From: Liolophura sinensis
Lineage: Eukaryota > Mollusca > Polyplacophora > Chitonida > Chitonidae
Reading direction: 5' to 3'
DNA length: 64,000 nucleotides
NCBI RefSeq assembly: GCF_032854445.1
Contig: NC_088302.1
Location: 35,780,191 to 35,844,190, forward strand
The number at the start of each line of letters is the position of its first letter. Within the stretch, counting starts at the first letter, position 1. Below the pieces are notes generated by a model that searched no databases, was not told the origin of the DNA, and was given only the letters and a program-made list of their open reading frames with translations. Shown here piece after piece: positions 47,883-58,600 of this stretch. The position numbers were made by a program, and so were the translations under genes.

Positions 47883-48503
47883 TTGAAATCAACAAATACA
47901 GTATACATGTAGTTATACAATCATAGACGAGAGTTTTATCAATTTATATAATTTATAACCCGAAATATAGATGCCTACAACTGATAAATCCAAATGCGAC
48001 TTCACTTGCTTATCCAATTGAAAAGCAGCGTGAGAGTACCTCGACGCTAAAAATGACAGAAGCATTTGATAATGGGCTATAACGCTATGGGCTGATACAC
48101 TGACACCCGCTTTAAGTGAATGGTGATCATTTGTGATTCCGCTATAAATTTTGCTTGCCAATAAGAGTCTGCTTTTCCACCTATTGATGCTGACTAGCTG
48201 ACGATGTATGCGAAAGACTCGCCGAACTTGCCCAGGCAATTTAGCGTTGAAGTCAGAAAAGAGAGGAGGGACCTCTCGAGAAATATTAACATTACGCATC
48301 CGTACTTGGCGGCAAAGTGGAATCAGCCTGGGAAAGTCTCCTCAAAACTAATTAGACTCATCTGCCCAGGGAATGGGGTTAGGGTTTCAATCTTACCACC
48401 CGACCCCCAAAAGTTGGGATTAGCTGACAAAATAATCTCTGTAATCAGTCCACATCTTGGCTGTCTTTTTTTCCTTAGCTGTTGTTGTCGTTTTTTTCCT
48501 CAG

Positions 48504-48603
48504 TCTATCTGAGTGGACAGTGAAGAGGTGGGATGAGGGCACGGACGTGAAAGATGACTATGACCAACTGGAGTACTACTATCAGCCCACTCAGCCAGAT
48601 TAA
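48504..48603 (+). CDS. Candidate terminal exon of an unidentified gene
   Basis: After a strong acceptor (TTTTTTTCCTCAG) one frame is open for 32 codons to a TAA: LSEWTVKRWDEGTDVKDDY, then Gln/Tyr/Pro-rich to TQPD. The composition (acidic, tyrosine-rich, hydrophilic) looks coding. It begins with one base of a split codon, so the exon before must end in phase 2; I found none. It lies 0.9 kb before exon 1a of the TMEM272-like gene but has a stop, so it cannot be part of that reading frame. Confidence 0.3.
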
Positions 48604-48712
48604 AGAGGCGAAGTGAAGAGAGTTTCAGGTAGATGGGAAGCGGTGGCTATCCTGATGAGATGAGGAGCTTCTGCCGTCGACGTCTTCTCGACATATATAC
48701 CTTACACCGCGG

Positions 48713-48990
48713 GGAGACTTAAAAACTGATTCCGTGATATTTCACAGAGTAAACTCCGTGGTCATCTTGTGGAGCTTCAGTCGTCAAGGTATTCTCCACC
48801 TCGGGGAGTTCAAGAACTGATTCCGTGATATTTCACAGTGTAAACTCTGTGGTCATCTTGTGGAGCTTCAGTCGTCAAGGTATTCTCCACCTCGGGGAGT
48901 TCAAGAACTGACTCCGTGATATTTCGAAGGGTAAAGATTCTCTTACCTGGTGGAGTTTCTACCATCATTACCTATACCATATGGTTTCGT
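48713..48990. repeat. 91-bp tandem repeat, about three copies, in the TMEM272-like leader region
   Basis: Each unit holds GGGGAGTTCAAGAACTGATT, CCGTGATATTTCACAG, GTGGTCATCTTGTGGAGCTT and CAGTCGTCAAGGTATTCTCC. The two inner copies are nearly identical; the outer ones are partial. It lies 0.5-0.8 kb before the exon 1a start codon. Confidence 0.9.
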
Positions 48991-49229
48991 GATATTTCAG
49001 GGATAAAGACGTCGTGATCCATTACTGTGTTACTGTGTGGGGACGCCTTACCAGGTGTCTAGACCGTTTACGGGTAAATGCGACTCAGACACCGTGAGAA
49101 AAACACCCAAACTCCTGTCTCTGGAGTACATTCACCTGTGAAAGCCCATGCACTGATGGAATGATCTTTTGCACTCCAAATACTGTAGATTAGATCTTTC
49201 ATTCATTATCTTTCATGGGTTTCTCTGTG

Positions 49230-49470
49230 ATCCCGTGATCGGCGATCTTCGTATGTGTAAATACTCTATGATCTGTCAACGTGTGATGACTTCTGTCCCT
49301 GACTCTGTGATCTGTGATCTCAGCACTTCGGTCGGGACCCCTTGACTTCTGTCCCTGACTGTATGACTGTCATCGCGCGTGTACTTTGCTCCTGACTCCG
49401 TGACTCCTGTCCCTGGCTCTGATCCGTCATCGTTCGAGCACTCCGCTCCTGACTACGTGATCTTCATCAG
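49230..49470. repeat. Degenerate repeats (TGACTCCTGTCCCTGACT type) before exon 1a
   Basis: Loosely repeated GACTTCTGTCCCTGACT, GACTCCGTGACTCCTGTCCC and CTCCGCTCCTGACTACGTGATC phrases. The period is irregular. This is probably 5' leader or promoter-proximal sequence of the TMEM272-like gene. Confidence 0.6.
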
Positions 49471-49494
49471 TCTGTTCACCACTTCTCTGTCAAT

Positions 49495-49695
49495 ATGTCG
49501 CTCCTCGTCCGGAAGGGCACTATGGTGCGATCAAAGCGAAGGCAGTCCACGAGAAAGCCCGCGGGCCAGTCTACCCGAGGGTATGTGAACTCAGGCCTCA
49601 CCCCAGATGATCGTCACGGGAACTACCCTCAGGAAGGACACTCAGGGAAGACATCTCCGGCATTGTCAGCTTCATCATCCAAGTATCTCATTCAG
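49495..49695 (+). CDS. TMEM272-like exon 1a (first exon, distal)
   Basis: It encodes 67 residues, basic at the start (LVRKGTMVRSKRRQSTRKP) and Ser-rich at the end (SASSSKYLIQ), and closes in phase 0 at CAG|GTGAGT. An in-frame TGA 33 bases upstream makes the ATG a believable start. It joins exon 2 without a frame change. Confidence 0.65.
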
Positions 49696-52600
49696 GTGAG
49701 TATATTTATTTCTTTATTTATTTGATAGTTGTTTGACGCCATACTCAAGAATTTTACACCTATACTCGTATTGGATGTACGCTGTGTTATAGTTCATAAA
49801 GGAGCTCTTTGAAATCTGTGTTGTAACTGCTTTGGATAAAAGTGTTGTTGTTGTCAATGTTCGTGATGCACAAATAAATCATTAATGTTAAATTAAATGT
49901 TAATAAATTATTATTGCGATTGGCATATACATTTCTTTATGTTGATGTTCCTTGTCGAAACTGAAACCGTTTTCAGGACTACCCGTATAAGCCGAAGGGG
50001 TTGATATCCAGAATGAAACATTAATTTCCCTCCAGTCCACTAAAATCAGTTAAATGACTTAAATAACTGAATATCCCAGTTTGTATTCAGTAGTAGCAAT
50101 CTTACATGTACACGATCAAAACATTATCAGTTTCAGTTAACTGCAGGACGCAATGGATCCATAACATTCAGCTTTAGAGGTCACTTTATATTTCGTAAAT
50201 GGTATCACTCCCAAAGCATATACAACATCAGCAGAAAAAATAGTTTTGCGAATTTTCGCGAAATTGGTCTTATATCGGTTGTCCATAGTAACCCTTTGCG
50301 TACATCTACTCGGAATTGTTTAAGGCCCTTGGTAATATAAGGCCCATTATGCCGATCTATAGCCAATTCACGCCCTGTTTAGCGGGTCGTTTTCACGTTT
50401 TATCCGATCTCGACAGTGCGCTTCGGTAGTGCACGCCCACTATGAATTGTGTACAAGGCTAACCACACAGTACATACATTGACTGCAGTTCAGTTTTCGC
50501 CTAAATTTTCTCAGAGGAAATGAAGTTTGCCTCTAGCTCGTGCTCTCAGCTAATGCGACGTGTTTCGTGTATAGCATTGTACAAACTACTGTTCTGGCGC
50601 CAATTGGCTGCCCAAACCAAGCTGGAACGACATCTACTGTGTCTGAGTGGCGCAAACCTGTCGTCTGAATGTATCATTTGCTCATTTGTAACAGGTTTCG
50701 GTTGTCTCTCGTTGCATTATTAACATCTAACTATTGTTTACGTATACTTGGCATTCAGTATGACACGAACCTTGAGCAGATCTCGGTCAGAGCCGTGTTG
50801 TAATTCCTTTTCTACCCAAATTCAGGATACAAATTATACAAGGCACACTTGTAAATACCAGAAATGATGCAAAAGAGATCACAGGTTTTGACGATTTGCA
50901 AAAGAAATTGCAATACTATTAACAGAATGTACTGAGTCTTGTAAACGTTCACATTTGGCTCGCGTTTTCCACAATAATTTGTCTTCTTCCCTGTTCTCTA
51001 CAGCTTCTCTATATTTCATGAAAATTCACATGGTGCCATTTGCAATGCATTCAATAAATATCAATCACCTGTAGCTTGTGTTGAGACAAAAGCAGTTGGT
51101 GGATTTCCTCACTTTATATGTTAGGCCGTTAAATCCCATCCTCACCGGAATGCACGGTGCTCTTTATGCGTCCACTAAAGAAAATTTAATTGACATTTAA
51201 AATAACCCCTAGTGCTAATAACAATACTTATCAGAGTAAAACCCTGCCACATTCAACAAAGGAGGGGTGAGTGGACACACACACACTGGTTTCCATGACA
51301 GGATGGTATCCAGTCTGAATGACCTTGACAGTATGTCTACCGATACTTTGGAATTGCCACAGCTCAGTAGAGACCAAACCTTTAGAAAGCCATTTGTCTC
51401 CTTCTTTCCTGGATAAGAGTCATAGAGCCTCTGTCTGGCGCGCCGAGGTAATCGCGCGCCGAGGTAATCACGTGCCAAAGGACAATGTTACTGTCCCAAA
51501 CTCCAAGCAAGACCTTTTAACCAGTTCATCGTGGAGCCAAATGTTAAAGTAGCAAACCGGAAATTTATCGTTGCTGTCATCTTCACCTACTTATCTGCTC
51601 ATCCCTACACCGCCTATTAGAAGGTATCTATGATTGCCTGGCTCTAAGAAATAGCCACATTTCATACGCCAATTTTTTTTTTTGGATTTTTTTTGTATTG
51701 AACTTTTGTAATACAGACCTTTTGTGAGTTGTTCTTAACTTTTTGACCTAGCTTTTTCGCCTGACATATGTTCTATAATTTACATCCTTTTCCATGTTAC
51801 TAAAAGTCGTCTGAAGTCAGTCATTAATGATTCAGCGTGCAGAGGGCTCGGACGTGGACGGAATCCCATAGCTCTCGGCCTTTTTCCAAACACGGAGACG
51901 AAAAGTGGGTTATAAATTGTCTAACAGAGGCAATATTTCATTTTATGGGCCTAACAAAAGCCAGATACACTTCCCGGCGGTAATTATTGGGCATTATTAA
52001 TGTTGCCAGTTATTCTCATAATTCACAATAAAACAAGAAAAGTTTTAGCTGTTTGGAGGAATAAAGAAATGCTGTGTTAGTGATGGTGCAGCACCCGTTA
52101 ATAAGGAGTGGTAAATCGTGCCTCACTTCCTTGACGATGATTAGAACTACCGTCACGCTGGTGTCATCTTCGATGTTCATCAACGGGTCGGGCTGTCTAC
52201 TGTTTATTATACCGAGGAGGAAAAATAACGAATGACGTCAGTTAAAGCGAATGAACGACAAACCTGTGATAATGGGTAGGGCCAAATGGCCTTGTTTACT
52301 TCATTTAAGGTTTCTTTCTTATCATTCATGAAAATGTTTCACAACAGGTGGATGCTGCTTTACCATAACAGGAGGATGTGGTGGCGTGGGGTTTAGGGGT
52401 GCGTGTGGGTACCTGTACAAAAACCATCAAATTATATACTAAGCTTTTAATCTACTCTTGACCACCGATATAGAGAAAATTGTCTATTTATTTAACACGG
52501 CTTGAAGCCATCCTTAACAGTATTCCGCTATTTCACAAATGGCGGTCAGTTCATTAATGGGTGATGAATATCACCGCTCTTCCCCAAGTACATTAACGTG

Positions 52601-55600
52601 ACAATCGTGACTTAACGCCCCAGCTGAACATGCTGGATTCGAACATCTCTCCCGATTGGTCAAAGGACAATCCCGAGTCGACACATTCACACGTCAGAAG
52701 AACAACCCAGTGAAGGCCTTGAAAAGATTTTCTTCAAAAACTGTTACAACGTTGTAGTTTGAGTCCTTGACTTTACAGAAATGGTATAGTGTGAACAACT
52801 CACTTTTCCAACGTTATAGCGTCCTGAAATTCATTGTCTGAGCATTGACGGACAATCTATAACTCTGAAAGCCGAGAATCGTGTTGCGGAAATTTTATCC
52901 TGTTACCGATGATTGATGGTTTGTCCCGAGAGGCTTGGCCTTTGTGTGTCGGGCTGTGCCTTGTCCAGAAGAAGGGTGCTTTTAGGGCTTTATTGGCAAA
53001 AGAGTGAAATATACAAGGGGCACCGGCGGCTGAAGACACCATATGGTGTGTGCATGACGTTATCTATTATCGGCCTATACCGGAGTGAGAGGAGGGCCTC
53101 ATCTCTGACACGAAGTCTTCCTGAATCATTAAATACGCCTTATTATCACATATAGATTTTCTGTCAGTTATGGGCAACAGGTTACTCTGCACAAGCTTGT
53201 CCATGTGTGATTTATTTAGCACACATAAAACAGTGGTAATCTGATGTCAAAGGGTATTTCATATTAAATATCAACTTTTTTGCTGACTGACTGACTGACT
53301 GGAACATTCACTAACATAGCGCTGCCATAGTCCAAGCCGACCATTGCTCTCTTGAAATGAATGAGTATTACGTTACCAGTGTGGCTGCTTGAGTGGCTTA
53401 ATAGTTAGAGTGTCCGCCTCGAAGGCACACCAAGGACAAAGAAAAATGGTACTTATTCTTCGACTAGCGCTCAGCACTGAGCGGTTACAGCAAAGAAACA
53501 GGACTGATTACAACCATGTCAGTATAACGTGACTAGGTGTGGTTATTCCATCAAATCTATGCGTCGAAACAGACATTGTGTCGAAACTGGAACGTCAACG
53601 TATAAGGACGTTCCATTTCAATAACCGCAAGGCCAATTCCCAAAACGACGTATAACACAAACCACCAAAGAACTAAAAAAAAGTATATACAGCGAGAAAA
53701 TTGGACGGAATCATGGAAAGAGTAGCGGTCAACAGTTTTCAGTAATGTTTGAAATATAAGCGTCATGTCCGACATTCGTATACCATTCGTAGTCCGTAAA
53801 AGGCGTTCCAAGCCGATTATCCATTTCCAAAACAACGCTTCCAAAACAACGCTCCCAAAGACAAAGGTATGTAAGAAATTATACGAATAGGAAATAAAGC
53901 CGGTAACACACAAGAGAGAAGCGGTCATCAGTTTTCAATGATGTCATGCAGACAGTTGATTTTCCAGGCATGAATTTCATATCAAAGTTCAAATTCGTAG
54001 TCCATGAATGAGTTCCAGGTCAAATAACAATTAAACAAGGTATCGCAGTCGCTCTTTGAGTGCAACTGTTCACAAAGGCATCATGCAGATGTAATGAGAA
54101 TGGCTGCCTTTACGGCCCCTAGCCCCAGGTTAAGCGATATTAGATACAGTTAGAAAATGACGAGCGTTACAGACCTTAACCGAACGGATTGTGATGCAAA
54201 AATAACGGACGATTACGTCTTTCCCGTTAATATGTAAGGATCTCATACTACAAGAAGCGCCATCTATGATGTTACACATGACATGCTGGTCTGTATGAAA
54301 GCTGTCTACAAGATAGACGCTTATACTCGGCAACCAGCGCCATCTGTGTTGTTAAATACCATTTACGCGATAGATATGTACATAAGGATAACAGCGCCGT
54401 CTACGCGGTTGATTGCAATGCAGATGGCCAGAGATTCTGAACGTTCAGTCCATACCTGCCAACGAGAGTGTTATACTCATTATAACATTTGAGAAACTTA
54501 GAATTAAAGCGTTTGATGGAGTATCCTTGACAAAATAGTTTTTGAACTAACAACTTGTGAAGCAGATTAAAGTCATCACAATTAACGCAAGATCTGATAA
54601 ATGCTACAAGTCGAGATATGTATACGCCATATGCAGGACCCTTTAGTATATTGCTATCCAAATAAGGATAATTTACAATTTCAAAATTGAAATTATCTCT
54701 TTTGTCGTAAATGCGGCGTGAAAGGAGATCTTGTTCGTCTTTGTACAGATATAGATCCAAATTAGATCTACCATCAGGACTATCTGTTGTCTCCTTTAAA
54801 TCCAATGAAGGCGGATAGATTTCCTTCACCGCTTCAGCAATATGGGGGTTATTTAACGCCAGTAGATCAACAATATACCGCTTGGTAAATGAAAAGGATC
54901 GAGCTTTAAAGATATTACTCTTAAGTAATTTCTGCATATAGTCGTATTCACATGAAAACGGGTATAGGTCTGCAAAAGACGCAAGATATGTTCTAGGCGA
55001 CTGAGTGAAATCAGTATTCAAAAGGTGCGCGGTGCTAGAATATAAGGTGTCGATAACAAAATATGTATCTCAGTTGCACTTGAATGGCAGCAGTTCATAT
55101 ATCCATGCAAAAAGAAGCAGTCAACAGTATTCAATGATGTTGGAAAGACGCAAGATATGTTCTAGGGGACTGAGTGAAATCAGTATTCAAAAGGTGCGCG
55201 GTGCTAGAATATAAGGTGTCGATAACAAATTATGTATCTCAGTTGCACTTGAATGGCAGCAGTTCATATATCCATGCAAAGAGAAGCAGTCAACAGTATT
55301 CAGTGATGTTGGAAAGACGCAAGATATGTTCTAGGGGACTGAGTGAAATCAGTATTCAAATCGTGCATCATGCTAGAATATAAGGTGTCGATAACAAAAT
55401 ATATCTCTCCGTTGCTTTGACTGCAACAGCTCATATATCCAACGTGGCGATCTAATTCGGCATGAATATACGAGATGAATATACAAGATGAATATACAGC
55501 ATGAATATACAAGATGAATATACAGACCCTCACCCCGGGTTAACCAGGCTTCAATTCAAGGATCATAGCTAGCCTTTTGGTAAATTGTCAATCTAGTACT

Positions 55601-58600
55601 TCCTTGCTTGGCAATCATCATACTGAGAATAGATCTAGTGACAGTCGGCACAATTTTAGTGACTGAATGAGCTGCGTGATTTGTTTGGACTCCCAAGCAT
55701 GGGAAGAACCCAGGGAACAAATGAGAAGAACAAGACAAACATGATCGAGCGACAGTTACAATGACACCGAAGTGAATCAAGTTACCGCTGAGAACAGCAA
55801 AGGCATTTCCCATTGTAATGGCGAGCTTCCCCACAAGTAACATATAATATGATGACGAAAGAGCAGTTCTGCTTAAGCTTTGGTGCTAGGGGTTTCATAA
55901 GCTGCTATTTATAAGCAATTACATGAACTGGGAAAAAAAACCGTAACTGAGGTAAATTGACAAGATACCGGATTTCACTGATTACTTGTGATCATTTTAC
56001 AACTCCTATATCTCACTGTCATCTGTGCTATAGTTTTACTCTGCACGCTGATGTCTTTTGTATCATATTGGCGGGATGCAAGTAAACTTTATGTAATTCT
56101 AAACAAGACAGAACTGACTTCCACCAAGTCCCGAAAACTAGAGAAGCAAGGGAATTCCCTATTCGAGAATAGAACCGAACTCACGTGTCGTATGAGCTAT
56201 AAATAAGCAAGCCAGCACTGACGACGCCACCACCACCCGCTCTCTACTAATTTCGACCGCAGAGCGAGCTCAGTGTGTATGTATGTCAGAATGGTAGAGG
56301 AGATCTTCAACGGTTTTCATGCAATACCATCCAAACTATCCCAAGACATGAGAGCTAACCACTGCTTATTGCCTCCAAAAGTGCAGATAAGAGAATCTCA
56401 TTAAAAAAGGTAATTAAAAAAACAGGACCTGTCAAAAATGTTAGACAACTATTTTTGATCCTATTTATTATAAAATTAGTGTCTGAAAAGGGTTTCGTAA
56501 AAAAGTTATTTAAACTAGACGTCGATGGCGAAAATTGAGGAGCTGAACGTTTGTGAACTCAGGATGTTTCTGAAAGAAAGAACGAGGGCGTGACTTTTGG
56601 CAAATGGTCAGGTGTAACCAGACTAACCTTCGAAACAGACATGTGTTTACTAACTAAACGGATCCGGGTGAATAATCTCTTTATATAAGACTTACAGTAT
56701 TGAGAGTCAAACCAGCGACAAATTAGGACGGACTGATGCAATGAGGAAGCAGTCGACTCAGGGGCTGAGCGAACACCTCGTTTGTCTATGCAACTGACAA
56801 AAAAAACACCTTAACTCTCTGGTCATGACTTGTCCCTTTCGTATTAGAGATACAATGTCTGGTATGCTTAACGTATCCCTCTGGGAGAATGGGATATTGT
56901 CTATCGCACCGCGTAAATCGCTATTCGGCAATCATCATTTCACGCATAGCAGGAAATGACAGCTGTGGCAATTGTTTTCTGTTATATAATCACAGGTGTA
57001 AAAATCAACAAGGTCAGCCAGAGGTCATTCATTTTCATAATGGAGATCGCGTAGATTGACCATTGCGTGCTTTAATGAGCCCGTTCATACGACACCATCA
57101 TCTAGCAGAACAAACTCGGTGAACGTATCTGTGGTGCCTAGTAATAACATATACCCAATCACAGCCAAAACATACGCCCAATTATCATACTTGTATCTTG
57201 TGGAGCTCCAGCACAAGTGTATAATAAAATGATCACACACTAGCTAAACAAACAGAAAAACAATGATGTCATAAATGTACTTGTTTTCATAAGACTGAAA
57301 GATGCGCCAGGTGTGAGGAGTATCAGTTTGCAGCCAGTTTGTAGTTTCATGTTTATTATGCAATCACGTGATCGATGCCCAACAACAAAAGCGTAATACG
57401 CCAACCTTTATATGCTAGATTTAGACACTGGTACCGTTATCTTTACCGAAATCTCTGTGACCATATCTCATGAACTAAAAGTTACTCCATTTATTGTGTA
57501 AACATATCTAAACTATTGTTAGCGTACATTTTTACCTATTTTTGTTGCGTAAATAATTTCACTTTAATGGCGGCATTCAGTCTGATAGATGAAGGTGTTT
57601 CCACTCAAGTGGAGGATCTATTTCTACGCGAATATGCTATCGGTTTTACGGACAGTGTTTTCAGAAAAATTAAATGTCATTTAACAGGTTATTATTACAG
57701 CCAGAAATAATTCGTAGTAGCAAAAAATCTGTCTTGAATGGTGTATGTGTATATTCCTTTGGGTTCTAATCATTTTACTCCATTATAGAGAGAAACCCAG
57801 TGTCATACCTGTATGTGTTAAAAACAGTGGAGTGATATGTGATAAAAATGGAGACAATCCAAAAGTGAAACTTCCTACGTGCTCGTTTTGGTTAACGTTT
57901 GTCTTCATATGTAAAAAATAAACTTTACAATGTGATCAGTTTTGTCATATATTTGCAAGTTTAAAACCGGTATTTCTGCCATACTCTGTCAGGCATCCTT
58001 TATCTAACAATGTCACTAATGCAGAACATGTACCTCGAGGATGGGTTGAATCATTGTTTGAGTAAAGATATAGGCTGTCTTGCATTAAATCAAACCAGAG
58101 TAAGGAGGCTTTTTGACCAAGAGAATGATGAAGCCTCCTGGATGTTCACCATCCCATGACCGATGAGATGGCAGATTCGAATTGGTCTCTTGCTAGCTGG
58201 GCTGATGACGTGGGGAAATTCGTTTACAGCTGGTTTGGCTCATGACGTCAGGAGGTTCGTCAGGTGTTTTGTGACGAGCGTTTTCTTGAGAAATCTGACC
58301 GACTTCCGACACCAATCCATGCCTGACCGACGTTGCAAAGTGAAATGATTGTCAGTATGAAGTAAAAACACCAGGGGACAGGGGACCAGTTTACACAACC
58401 CATAAAAAAGGGGGTGAGTGTAAAAACGCCAATGGCAAAAATAAGAGTGAAGTCCACACGTTCGTTAAAACCAGCTATAACAGAATCAGTTATATCACTT
58501 ACAAAGCACATCTTTGTATTACTTTGCTTCTGTTAACAACTCCTTTAATTTGCGTACAGTTTATGCCGACAAGACGAGCACGATTTCTTGAAGTCTTTGT

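Noticed and set aside
49471-49695. Acceptor at CATCAG (49470) making exon 1a an internal exon joined to the 33806 exon
   Set aside because: The phase-1 frame from 33806 meets a TGA within the exon, so the junction is not coding.
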